64,000 bases of DNA. Origin: Exiguobacterium oxidotolerans JCM 12280 (GTDB lineage Bacteria; Bacillota; Bacilli; Exiguobacteriales; Exiguobacteriaceae). The translations under genes and the position numbers were made by a program. The notes under the pieces are model-generated. The model ran no database searches, was not told the DNA's origin, and was given only the letters and a program-made list of their open reading frames with translations. Position 1 is the stretch's first letter. Every line of letters starts with the position of its first letter. The stretch lies in contig NZ_JNIS01000001.1 in NCBI RefSeq assembly GCF_000702625.1, forward strand, positions 2,298,001 to 2,362,000, given 5' to 3'. Of this stretch, positions 55,724 to 64,000 are shown in pieces.

Positions 55724-56197
55724 ATGCCACATAACATCACGGAAGAAACGTTAGCTCTTATTCCTCAGTACGGTCAATACGGGGAACCGCAAACACTACT
55801 TATTAAAGAACGGTCGGAACTTGTGCTCGAAGGACATCCGATCAAACTGATTGAAGAATCATGTTTGTATTTTGGTTCTTCGATGCGAGGAAGAATTGAA
55901 GCAGCACGACATATCTTAGGACCAAACCGAAAAACGCCGGTTTTAATTGATTGGCAAGCACAAACCATCTTCTTTCCGACGACAGCTAAAGAAAAGGCGG
56001 AGTGTATCTGGATTAACTTTAAACAAATGAAGACCGTTAAAAAGAGTGGCGGAAAGGTGCAAGTCGAGTTTCAAACAGGACAGCGGATTGATACCGCCGC
56101 ATCTGCCTATAGTATTGAACGACAGCGGATTAAAACCCTAGAATTAGCTTACGAAATGCAACGACGCTTCCAGGGGACGGGACATGAACACGTTTAA
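55724..56197 (+). CDS. comK: Competence transcription factor ComK-like protein
   Basis: 157 aa, matching ComK in the segment IKLIEESCLYFGSSMRGRIEAARHILG and in TPVLIDWQAQTIFFPTTAKEKAECIWINFKQMK. ComK activates late competence (DNA uptake) genes by binding paired AT-rich boxes. It is shorter than the Bacillus protein of about 192 aa, missing mainly the C-terminal tail that governs MecA/ClpCP degradation there, so control may differ. GGGAGA precedes the ATG. addAB, ComK-dependent in Bacillus, lie 1.5 kb away. Confidence 0.85.
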   Translation: MPHNITEETLALIPQYGQYGEPQTLLIKERSELVLEGHPIKLIEESCLYFGSSMRGRIEAARHILGPNRKTPVLIDWQAQTIFFPTTAKEKAECIWINFKQMKTVKKSGGKVQVEFQTGQRIDTAASAYSIERQRIKTLELAYEMQRRFQGTGHEHV

Positions 56198-56283
56198 CAA
56201 GTGCAGAAAAGTGGAACACTCTAACAGGAAACGTTACCAATGAGAGCGAAATGAACTTGAGTAGAAACTGAATGCGCATTGAA

Positions 56284-56317
56284 GGGGAGGTGAAGCGACC
56301 GATTTGGTCGCTACACG
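56284..56317 (+). promoter_or_regulatory. Shine-Dalgarno - hairpin - start arrangement of the 136-aa gene
   Basis: GGGGAGGTGA (56284-56293) is followed at once by the perfect hairpin AGCGACC-GATTT-GGTCGCT (56294-56312), then ACACG and ATG 56318. Without folding the spacing is about 29 nt; with the hairpin folded it is about 8. It is the same design as at 41826. Confidence 0.65.
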
Positions 56318-56728
56318 ATGAATGAATCATATGAATGGTTAAACCGTAGAAAATTACAGCCGGGCTTCGGTGTTAATGGAGGACGCCGTTTTATTAGTTC
56401 ACGGATCGTCCGTCCAGAAAATACACCCGGCAAACGAATTAAAGATATTAAGCGAACACGCCAACTCATCGTCGACGAGGCAGGAAATCGACGTTGGGTG
56501 ACAAAGCGAGTAGTCGTCACAGATGCGTCAAAACATATGACGATTAACCGCCGCACGTCGATTGCACAAAAAGAAGTAACAGAATCTCGCTTAGAGCAAG
56601 TGAAGCAGAAACTATCTTCGAAGAAAGTATTGATTCCTGTTTTAGCGGCGACAGGGCTTGCCGTTGCCGGAGGGGTACTCGCATATGTACTTCGTCGTAA
56701 AAAAAGAAACACTCCTGAAAGTGAATAA
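56318..56728 (+). CDS. Hypothetical protein with C-terminal membrane anchor
   Basis: 136 residues: a basic soluble part (RRFISSRIVRPENTPGKRI, VTKRVVVTDASKHMTINRR) and one C-terminal membrane segment (about 104-124, VLIPVLAATGLAVAGGVLAYVL) followed by RRKKRN, so the bulk should face the cytosol. No known family. The in-frame TGA at 56291 and lack of other start codons fix ATG 56318. The strong ribosome-binding site across a hairpin and a downstream terminator support a real gene. Confidence 0.7.
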   Translation: MNESYEWLNRRKLQPGFGVNGGRRFISSRIVRPENTPGKRIKDIKRTRQLIVDEAGNRRWVTKRVVVTDASKHMTINRRTSIAQKEVTESRLEQVKQKLSSKKVLIPVLAATGLAVAGGVLAYVLRRKKRNTPESE

Positions 56729-56741
56729 ACCAGCGTATAAG

Positions 56742-56784
56742 AAAAAAGCCGCGACCCTCATTTAATCCAGGGACGCGGCTTTCT
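56742..56784. terminator. Bidirectional terminator after the 136-aa gene
   Basis: AAAGCCGCG..CCCT pairs with AGGG..CGCGGCTTT; A-run before and T-rich after, between convergent genes. Confidence 0.85.
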
Positions 56785-56800
56785 CTATACATAACTTATC

Positions 56801-57139
56801 TTAAAGGAAACGTTTTCGAATCGAAGTTGAGAGTGCTTTCTCTGCAATTTCTTCGAGCTGTTTCAAATTCGTCGCATCAAAACTATCATTATAGAAGCGA
56901 CCAACGAATTCGACACGATCATAATCGAGTTCCTTGAAAATCAAATGTTTGTGGTCATCATAAAAGACAACACGGAAGTAATCAGAGCCGCGCTCTAATG
57001 TGACGAGTCCTTTAATATGTTCAAGTTTCTTTTGCTCGTCAGACTTTTCTTCTTCAACCGGTTCCTCTGCAGTTTTCGCCTCTGCTTGTTCGAGTGCCGA
57101 TTTCACTAAATCAGGTTTCTTATCTTGTTCTTCAGTCAT
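56801..57139 (-). CDS. Hypothetical acidic protein (112 aa)
   Basis: N-terminal half is a disordered, acidic, Glu/Lys-rich stretch (EQAEAKTAEEPVEEEKSDEQKK); the C-terminal half (about 50-112) is a compact-looking domain with YFRVVFYDDHKHLIFKELDYDRVEFVGRFYND. No family recognised. ATG 57139 follows GGAGGCGATAATT; an ATG five codons earlier overlaps that ribosome-binding site. Its terminator is shared with the convergent gene. Confidence 0.7.
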   Translation of the reverse strand: MTEEQDKKPDLVKSALEQAEAKTAEEPVEEEKSDEQKKLEHIKGLVTLERGSDYFRVVFYDDHKHLIFKELDYDRVEFVGRFYNDSFDATNLKQLEEIAEKALSTSIRKRFL

Positions 57140-57198
57140 AATTATCGCCTCCATCTTTCATTTTACATGGAAATGGACAGATGAGAAAGAAAAATCCC

Positions 57199-57579
57199 TC
57201 ACGGTTCCTGATGAGCCTCACAAATCCGTAAGACGTTTAATGCGCCAATTCGTAAGCGCTCCATCAAACGTTCAGCTACCACTCGATTGGAAAGTGTCTC
57301 ATAGATGGCCACTTCCATCAACTCTATCCAGCGAAAGGCATGCTGCTGTTCAATTGGTAAGAGTCGGTGAATCATCGCTAAATTCGTCCGCGAATCATCT
57401 AACTCATATTGGCGTGGACCACCTGTTAAGTGTGTCAAAAAAATAACTTGCGCCTGCTCGACACGTTGACGATCATCAGGAAAAATCGGACGAAGTATGG
57501 GGTCGGCATAAACAAGTTGATAAAAGCGAGCGACTAGCTGTTCAAGCATCGGGTGTTTTCCGATGTCATCATATAACAT
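57199..57579 (-). CDS. Truncated haemoglobin, group II (YjbI-like)
   Basis: 126-aa 2-on-2 globin. The B10 Tyr lies in LVARFYQLVYADPILRPIFP, the proximal His in RTNLAMIHRLLPI (about residue 70) and the G8 Trp of groups II/III in HAFRWIELM. The GGP in LTGGPRQYELDD is typical of group II. Probably binds oxygen or detoxifies NO. AGGAGGA precedes the ATG. In Bacillus yjbI adjoins yjbH; that partner is not seen here. Confidence 0.88.
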   Translation of the reverse strand: MLYDDIGKHPMLEQLVARFYQLVYADPILRPIFPDDRQRVEQAQVIFLTHLTGGPRQYELDDSRTNLAMIHRLLPIEQQHAFRWIELMEVAIYETLSNRVVAERLMERLRIGALNVLRICEAHQEP

Positions 57580-57716
57580 GGTATTCCTCCTGTCTAACTA
57601 ATTTTAATTGGCTACAGTGTAGCAAAAATAAGTAGAAAAATATAGCTTCACAAACGGACGTTTGTTCGTATTTATGAGATAATGACGTATACAAAAACGA
57701 GCTAAGGGAGGAATTG

Positions 57717-60700
57717 ATGACCATGAATCATATGCACCTCGGTCGTGCCGGAACCGGAAAAACCACAAAATTAATAGAGACTGTAATCAATGAACTCGAG
57801 GAGCGACCACTTGGGGAGTCGATTTATTTTATCGTCCCTGATCAAATGTCATTTGAGATGGAACGTCGCATTGCGACGGATTCCCGTCTATCTGGATTAG
57901 TACGGATGGAAGTCATGAGTTTGCGGCGCTTTGCTTTTCATATCATGCGGGATCATGGCAATCAGGCGATTCCATTTTTAGACGAGACAGGGACACAATT
58001 GTTATTACGTCAAGTCGTCGAAGAAGTTGAAAATGAGTTAAAGATTTTCAAACGGACAAAGAACATGCCCGGCTTTTACAAGGGGCTTGATGAACTGATC
58101 GCTACGTTCAAACGTTCGCTCGTCGCTCCAGACATGTTACGTCAAATTAGCGAACTTTCTCCGGAACGCTCGCCGAAACTAAATGATTTAGCTCTGATTT
58201 ATGAGCGGTTCTCAGAACGCATCCTGGATAAAGCGCTTCATGCAGACGATTACTATACGACGTTACTCGACTTGTTACCGACAGCAGGTCTTGGTAATAC
58301 ACAGTTCTTTATTGATGGTTTCTATGAGTTTTCGTTACAGGAACAACAGGTGTTGCTTAAATTGATGGAACTAGCAAAAGAAGTGCATATCAGCTTTACA
58401 ATCGATGTAAGTGATCCCTATGCGAAACAGACAGAGTTTGGGGTCTCCCAACGTTGTTATATGCAATTGCTCGAACAGATGCAAGACCGACAGCTCGAGC
58501 ATGAAGAGATCCATTATGAACGGACGATTAAGTTCAAGTCGGAAGGATTACAAATACTAGAACAAGCATTGATGAGTCCTGCCTATCCGCCTGTCGATCA
58601 TCAAGTGGACGGGGTCACGGTGACAGCTGCCGTCAATCGCCAAGTCGAAACGGAAGCCGCTGTCCGCCAGGCAATCCAACTCGTGCGCCAGCATGGTTAC
58701 CGGTTCAATGAAATTGCTTTTATCGTACGACATCTTGAACCGTATGCGGATCATTTAGAACGTGCGTTTCAGCTCTATGATATTCCGTATTTCCTTGATA
58801 AGCGGGAAACGATGATTCATCATCCGATTGTTGAATTGATTCAGTCTGCTTTAGAGCTCGTCGTCGCCGGTTACCGTGAAGAAGCAGTCTTTCGTTTGCT
58901 GAAAACGGAATTGATGCCTCTCCCGGCAGATGACCAACGGCTCGCGCTTGATCGATTAGAGACGTTTGTCTTAGAGCGTGGCATTAAAGGCACGATGTGG
59001 CAAAAGCCGTGGCAATTGAAACGACGCTTAACGGATGAAGTCAGTCTGACGGCGGAGGAACTCGAAGAAGAGGATGAGTTAAACCGGATGCGTCAATTCG
59101 TCGTCGATGCGATTACACCGTTACAAGGCCGGTTGAAGAAATCAAAAACAATGAGTGAACATACGCGTTCGCTTTATCAGTTCCTTGAAGAACACCAGTT
59201 GACAGATCGGCTGTTCAGTTGGAAACAAGAGGCGCTCGAGCGCAATGAGCTCAGTCATGCCCGGGAACATGATCAAGTATATGAAGCGGTCTTACATTTA
59301 CTTGAACAACTTGAAGCAGCAGCTCCTGAGACGGAACTGTCGACAGACTTATTCGTACAAATGGTCGAAACAGGGCTCGAGAGTCTGCGCTTCTCACTCG
59401 TCCCACCATCGCTCGATCAGGTTATCGCGACGGATTATGTCCGGGGGCGTTTACAACGAGTAAAAGTCGCATTTTTACTCGGCGCGAATGATGGTATGAT
59501 TCCGTTCGTCGAAGATCAGTCGAAACTACTGTCAGAAGGAGATCATGATTTCCTTCACAATCATGGAGTTCCGGTCGGGAAAGCGTCACTGGATGTCTTT
59601 GATGACGAATTATATTACCTGTACCACGGAGTGACGGCACCGAGTGAAGCGTTGTATATCAGTTATGCTCTTGTTGATGAGGACGGGAAGGCATTACAAC
59701 CAGCCTCCATCGTGAAACAAATCAAGTATCAATTACTGCAAGACCGTCCTGTCAAAACACACTTCGCAGAAGCAGGGGAACATGCACCAAATGATCAATT
59801 CGATTTCGTAACTGATCCCGACCGAGCGGCGGCTGCGACCGCAATCGAGTTACGCCGTTTACAGCGTCGGTATCCGATTCAATCGTCATGGTTTGATGTC
59901 TACAATGCATTGCTCGAGAATGGTCAAGGACGAGAACGAATGGCGTTACTCGCCGATGCGTTATTTTATCAAAACCGAGCAGATGAACTTCCAGACGACT
60001 TAGCACGTTCCCTCTACGGTGACAGCATCAAGGCGAGTGTCTCTAGATTTGAGACATATAATGCGTGTTCCTATAAGCACTTCGCACGGTATGGGCTACG
60101 TTTGAAGGAACGAAAACTATATAAATTCGAGGCACCCGACATTGGAAATCTATTTCATGGCGCGTTAAATGATTTGTCGGTCAACATCAAGGAGTCCGGC
60201 AGAAAATGGCGTGATTTAGATGATGCATCGTGCACAGAACTTGCGAAAAATGCCGTGGAAAAAGTGACACCAGACATTCAAAATGCCATTTTGATGAGTT
60301 CGAATCGGTTCGGGTACATTCAGAAAAAACTGACGGATGTCGTCGAACAAACGGCGAAGATGCTCGTCAAACAAGCAGAACGGTCCGACTTCGAACCTGA
60401 TTTATTTGAAATCAGCTTTGGGAACGCGATGTTCCCGCCCTTACGGTTTACACTGCCGGATGGAACGGAAATCGAGTTCACTGGTCGAATTGATCGAGTC
60501 GACCAAGCGACGATTGGTGACCAATTGTACGTCCGGATTGTCGATTACAAGTCGAGTGCCCGAGCGCTTGATTTTGCTGAAATTTATTATGGTCTTGCGA
60601 TTCAGATGTTGCTCTATTTAAAAACGGTCGTCGAACAATCAGAAGTCTTATTTAATCAACAAGCGAAACCAGCAGGCGCCCTGTACTTCCATGTCAAAAA

Positions 60701-61154
60701 TCCGATGTTACGAAGTGATTTGTCGGCGGCTGAAGAAGAACGGAATCGTTTATTGCTCGAATCCTACCAGATGCAAGGTGTGATCGTCGAAAATGATGAT
60801 GTGTTACGGGCGATGGATCAAATCGCGTTTGATGAACGGAAAAAATCGCCACTCGTCAAAGTGACGTTTACGAAGACAGGGCTGCATAAATCACATACAA
60901 AAGGGGTCGTCAAAGAAGCGGAACTGAACGCGTTGATGGATCATGCCTGGGACGAATTGAAAACCAGCAGTGCCGAGATGTACGCGGGAGATATCGCCAT
61001 CGATCCGTTCGACTATCAAGAGCGAACACCGTGTACGTTTTGCGAATACCGTTCGGTCTGTCAATTCGACGAATCGCTCGGGAACAGTTATCGTCAACTA
61101 GACCCTCTATCTGAAAAAGAAGTATTGGACCGACTGAAGGAGGAAGAGGAATGA
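57717..61154 (+). CDS. addB: AddAB helicase-nuclease subunit B
   Basis: Part of the RecBCD-like complex that resects double-strand breaks and recognises Chi. 1145 aa. Walker A GRAGTGKT is at residues 9-16. The C-terminal nuclease has IDRVDQ..VRIVDYKSSARALDFAE. The iron-sulfur cluster ligands are present: Cys 784 (YNACSYKHF) and Cys 1106, 1109 and 1115 (TPCTFCEYRSVCQF). Start ATG 57717 follows GGGAGG; TTG 57714 and ATG 57723 are alternatives. Overlaps addA by 4 bases. Confidence 0.94.
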   Translation: MTMNHMHLGRAGTGKTTKLIETVINELEERPLGESIYFIVPDQMSFEMERRIATDSRLSGLVRMEVMSLRRFAFHIMRDHGNQAIPFLDETGTQLLLRQVVEEVENELKIFKRTKNMPGFYKGLDELIATFKRSLVAPDMLRQISELSPERSPKLNDLALIYERFSERILDKALHADDYYTTLLDLLPTAGLGNTQFFIDGFYEFSLQEQQVLLKLMELAKEVHISFTIDVSDPYAKQTEFGVSQRCYMQLLEQMQDRQLEHEEIHYERTIKFKSEGLQILEQALMSPAYPPVDHQVDGVTVTAAVNRQVETEAAVRQAIQLVRQHGYRFNEIAFIVRHLEPYADHLERAFQLYDIPYFLDKRETMIHHPIVELIQSALELVVAGYREEAVFRLLKTELMPLPADDQRLALDRLETFVLERGIKGTMWQKPWQLKRRLTDEVSLTAEELEEEDELNRMRQFVVDAITPLQGRLKKSKTMSEHTRSLYQFLEEHQLTDRLFSWKQEALERNELSHAREHDQVYEAVLHLLEQLEAAAPETELSTDLFVQMVETGLESLRFSLVPPSLDQVIATDYVRGRLQRVKVAFLLGANDGMIPFVEDQSKLLSEGDHDFLHNHGVPVGKASLDVFDDELYYLYHGVTAPSEALYISYALVDEDGKALQPASIVKQIKYQLLQDRPVKTHFAEAGEHAPNDQFDFVTDPDRAAAATAIELRRLQRRYPIQSSWFDVYNALLENGQGRERMALLADALFYQNRADELPDDLARSLYGDSIKASVSRFETYNACSYKHFARYGLRLKERKLYKFEAPDIGNLFHGALNDLSVNIKESGRKWRDLDDASCTELAKNAVEKVTPDIQNAILMSSNRFGYIQKKLTDVVEQTAKMLVKQAERSDFEPDLFEISFGNAMFPPLRFTLPDGTEIEFTGRIDRVDQATIGDQLYVRIVDYKSSARALDFAEIYYGLAIQMLLYLKTVVEQSEVLFNQQAKPAGALYFHVKNPMLRSDLSAAEEERNRLLLESYQMQGVIVENDDVLRAMDQIAFDERKKSPLVKVTFTKTGLHKSHTKGVVKEAELNALMDHAWDELKTSSAEMYAGDIAIDPFDYQERTPCTFCEYRSVCQFDESLGNSYRQLDPLSEKEVLDRLKEEEE

Positions 61155-64000
61155 GCGTCAATTGGACGGATGAACAACAACAAGCAATCGATGCGCGCGG
61201 AGGACACATTCTCGTGTCGGCAGCAGCCGGTTCAGGGAAGACCGCCGTACTCGTCGAACGGTTGACGCAACGCGTCATCGATCAGGAAGATCCACTGACG
61301 GCAGACCGGATTTTAGTCGCGACGTTTACAAACGCTGCCGCAAAAGAAATGAAGACGCGTGTCATCGAGGCAATCGAAGCGAAAATCAAAGAAGCTCCAG
61401 ACGATATCTATTTGAAGAAGCAGCGTCAGATGATGAACCGGGCACAAATCACGACGATCCATTCCTTCTGCTTATCAATCTTACGGGAAAACTATTATCG
61501 AATCGGACTGGATCCGGCTTTTCGAATTGCGGATGAAGCCGAATTATTGTTGTTACAAGATGATGTACTGGAATCGGTCTTTGAAGAGTTTTACGCTGCC
61601 GCCAATCCGGCATTTTATGAATTGATTGATAGTTATACTTCCGATCGGGACGATCAGGCAATGCTCTCTCTGATTTCAAACTTGTACCGGTTTTCGCGTT
61701 CGCTACCAGATCCAGACGGTTTTTACGAGCATCTGCTTGCACAATACGACCAGCCGGTTGATCCCGATGAATCTTCGTTGCTGACACGACTCCTTGAACT
61801 AGAATGGCAAAAAATCGCACCGATTTTAGAACGTTACCTTGAGCTCTCCTATCGTTTGCATCAGTCCGGCTATACAGAAATGGCGGAGCTCCTATTGCGT
61901 GACATTGAACCGTTACGTCGCATTAATCCGGAGACTGACCGTTGGACGACGGTCGCACTGGCATTCCAAGCTGTCGAGTTCGGACGCTGGAAAAGTCCGC
62001 GTGGGGATGAGGCGATTAAAACATTTCAAACGGAACGGACGCGTCTCGTCAGTGATTTGAAAAAGCGTCAGGAGCTATTCGTTCAAAAAGAGGGTGTCGA
62101 CTACCTCGAAGATCTTCGGTCGCAACTTGGACATGTCGAGATGATCGTGACACTCGTCCGAAAGTTTGCTGAAGCCTATCTCGAAGCCAAACAAGAACGG
62201 GGGCTTGTCGATTTTTCCGATTTGGAACATTTTGCTTTAGCCGTTTTAGAAGAAGACGGGGCACCGACCGATGTCGCCCGCTTGCTTCAAGAACGCTTCG
62301 TCGAAGTGCTCGTCGATGAATACCAAGATACGAACGAAGTGCAAGAACGTATCTTGACGTTAGTCTCCCAATCAGACGAACAAACAGGGAATCTTTTTAT
62401 GGTTGGCGATGTTAAACAATCGATTTATAAATTCCGTCATGCTGAGCCGGGACTTTTTCTTGATAAGTTCAAGCGATTCCGGCAAACAGATTATGGGACA
62501 CGAATCGATTTGACGAAAAATTTCCGGAGTCGTCTTGAAGTCCTTGATGGGACGAATCATATTTTCAGACAAGTGATGGATGCCGCCGTCGGTGAGATCG
62601 ATTATGACGACGCAGCCTATCTACGGCTCGGGAATCTTGGTTACTTTGAATCAGAACAAGTCGAACCCGAGTTGATTCTAATCGATCAACAAGATGAAAA
62701 TAAGGAAGAATTAGAGGCGCGTGCCATCGCAACCCGAATCATCGAGATGGTCAATGAGGATAACCCTTACCTCGTGTTCGATGCCAAACAAAAACGTTTT
62801 CGCAAATGTGAATATCGGGACATCGTCGTGCTCGTTCGTTCACGTGGGAAACGCGTTCAAGCGCTCGTTGAAGTGTTTGAACAATATGAGCTACCGGTAT
62901 ACGCGGACACGACCGGCGGTTACTTCCAAGCAACGGAAATTCAAATCATGATGGCATTATTAAAAACGATTGATAATCCGTTACAGGACATTCCATTCGC
63001 GAGTTTGCTCCGGTCGCCGATTTTTGGTCTGACCGATCGTGATTTAGGGCGAATCCGTGCAAAGTCGAAGGATACGAGTTTTTATGAGGCTGCCGTCCAT
63101 GTCGCAGGCGAAGCGACGCCACTCGGGATTCGGGTCGATGAAGCGTTACAACGTGTCAATCAATGGCGGACAGAAGCCCGTGGGAAGTCACTTGCCGCAC
63201 TCATTCGCTCACTGTTTGACCAAACCGGGTATTTCGAATACGTCGGATGCCTTGCAGGAGGACGAAGTCGTCAAGCGAATTTGAATGCGTTATATGAACG
63301 TGCAAAACAGTATGAAGGAGCAGGATATCGGGGGTTGTATCGTTTCCTACGACTGATAAATCGTTTAATTGAGCGTGGCGAAGACTTTTCCGAAGCTCGT
63401 TCACTAGGAGAAGACGAAGATGTCATTCGCGTCATGACGATTCATCAATCGAAAGGGCTCGAGTTTCCGGTGACGATCGTCAGTCAACTTGGCAAACAAT
63501 TTAATAAACAAGATCAAATCCAAGCCATTCAATTACACAAAACGTATGGGATTGCGCTTGACGCGATTGATCCAATCAAACGCTTGCGGTCAGGTACATT
63601 GTTAAAAGAGGTCATTCGCCGTGAGATGGATCGTGAAATGAAAGCAGAAGAAATGCGGGTTCTTTATGTCGCGATGACCCGAGCAAAAGAAAAGTTGATA
63701 TTAGTCGGTTCAATCAAGGGATTAGATGAACAGTTGTTAAAATGGCAAGCTGCTCCACCTGATGAATTATTGTTGCCGGAAATAGATCGTCGTAATGCGA
63801 AAACGTATGCAGACTGGGTAGCACCAGCTGTACTTCGAAACTTTATGTTACAAGAAGGAGAGCAACAATGGGCATTCCGGATCATGGAATTGAACGAAAT
63901 TGCGCCATACCAAGAAATTTCGACGATGATTGAACAGTTGGAACATGTTCGTCAACTCGAAAAAATCGACCGACTTGAAAATCAAGCATTTAAAGCACGG
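61151..64000 (+). CDS. addA: AddAB helicase-nuclease subunit A (3' end outside window)
   Basis: The frame is open from ATG 61151 to the window end, 950 codons; full AddA proteins exceed 1200 aa, so the nuclease domain is missing here. It is a superfamily 1 helicase: Walker A AAAGSGKT at residues 24-31, ATFTNAAAKEMKTRV (Ia), VDEYQDTNEVQ (II), VGDVKQSIYKFRHAEP (III), MTIHQSKGLEFP (V) and VLYVAMTRAKEKL (VI). It overlaps addB by the ATGA junction, so the two subunits are made together. Confidence 0.94.
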   Translation, partial: MSVNWTDEQQQAIDARGGHILVSAAAGSGKTAVLVERLTQRVIDQEDPLTADRILVATFTNAAAKEMKTRVIEAIEAKIKEAPDDIYLKKQRQMMNRAQITTIHSFCLSILRENYYRIGLDPAFRIADEAELLLLQDDVLESVFEEFYAAANPAFYELIDSYTSDRDDQAMLSLISNLYRFSRSLPDPDGFYEHLLAQYDQPVDPDESSLLTRLLELEWQKIAPILERYLELSYRLHQSGYTEMAELLLRDIEPLRRINPETDRWTTVALAFQAVEFGRWKSPRGDEAIKTFQTERTRLVSDLKKRQELFVQKEGVDYLEDLRSQLGHVEMIVTLVRKFAEAYLEAKQERGLVDFSDLEHFALAVLEEDGAPTDVARLLQERFVEVLVDEYQDTNEVQERILTLVSQSDEQTGNLFMVGDVKQSIYKFRHAEPGLFLDKFKRFRQTDYGTRIDLTKNFRSRLEVLDGTNHIFRQVMDAAVGEIDYDDAAYLRLGNLGYFESEQVEPELILIDQQDENKEELEARAIATRIIEMVNEDNPYLVFDAKQKRFRKCEYRDIVVLVRSRGKRVQALVEVFEQYELPVYADTTGGYFQATEIQIMMALLKTIDNPLQDIPFASLLRSPIFGLTDRDLGRIRAKSKDTSFYEAAVHVAGEATPLGIRVDEALQRVNQWRTEARGKSLAALIRSLFDQTGYFEYVGCLAGGRSRQANLNALYERAKQYEGAGYRGLYRFLRLINRLIERGEDFSEARSLGEDEDVIRVMTIHQSKGLEFPVTIVSQLGKQFNKQDQIQAIQLHKTYGIALDAIDPIKRLRSGTLLKEVIRREMDREMKAEEMRVLYVAMTRAKEKLILVGSIKGLDEQLLKWQAAPPDELLLPEIDRRNAKTYADWVAPAVLRNFMLQEGEQQWAFRIMELNEIAPYQEISTMIEQLEHVRQLEKIDRLENQAFKAR

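Noticed and set aside
57580-57716. ComK box upstream of addB
   Set aside because: A-rich stretches exist but no paired AAAA-N5-TTTT boxes at proper spacing could be seen.

Overview
The window reads as chromosomal DNA of a low-to-mid GC Gram-positive bacterium of the order Bacillales. Ribosome-binding sites are strong (AGGAGG-type), intrinsic terminators abound, and Bacillus-type regulators occur (TnrA, ScoC/Hpr, GlpP, ComK, CssRS, SigB-type promoters). Gene content and order recall Exiguobacterium to me; that genus call is recognition only and was not checked by any search. No rRNA, tRNA, CRISPR array or prophage was seen.

Layout. 1-5.3 kb: end of glycogen phosphorylase, a sulfurtransferase, phosphoglucomutase, an aldo/keto reductase and a small SigB-type gene. 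5.4-9.1 kb: an amino-acid importer pair without its ATPase, an MsmX-type sugar ATPase and a PucR-type regulator. 9.1-12.2 kb: yheB-yheA, a small protein and dinB. 12.2-14.5 kb: a corA magnesium-transporter gene split by an IS200/IS605-family (tnpB-only) element. 14.6-23.9 kb: a cluster matching the Bacillus yhaM/prsA/hpr/yhaH/hit/ecsAB neighbourhood, here carrying namA, a lipid-anchored-type membrane protein and a tandem array of four GlsB/YeaQ-type membrane protein genes. 24-25.7 kb: amtB and tnrA diverge around a perfect TnrA box. 25.8-29.2 kb: hemE-hemH-hemY. 29.3-41.8 kb: cardiolipin synthase, HAD phosphatase, mscL, a UvrD-like helicase, acetyltransferases, sucrose hydrolase, a GGDEF protein, an ABC exporter and a YczE-like membrane protein. 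42-46.9 kb: the glycerol regulon glpP-glpF-glpK-glpD with cre and GlpP-type leader terminators. 46.9-48.2 kb: three tandem copies of a 426-bp non-coding repeat. 48.3-57.6 kb: DsbA/FrnE-like protein, lipoate ligase, a stress SDR, acyl-CoA ligase, methylglyoxal synthase, cssRS, comK and small genes, truncated haemoglobin. 57.7 kb to the end: addB and the first 950 codons of addA.

Most genes are core metabolism and stress functions. The unexplained material is (i) a repeat family with 10-bp terminal inverted repeats, one shortened copy at 40.9 kb and three tandem copies at 46.9-48.2 kb, always placed between near-duplicate copies of the local terminator hairpin; (ii) two unrelated genes in which a 19-nt hairpin (7-bp stem, 5-nt loop) separates a strong Shine-Dalgarno sequence from the only usable start codon; (iii) a stress-type dehydrogenase whose Shine-Dalgarno lies in the 3' arm of a terminator, with a SigB promoter placed so that its transcript would start inside the 5' arm; and (iv) the corA-splitting TnpB element, whose removal restores corA in frame and whose flanks predict a guide and a TAM.
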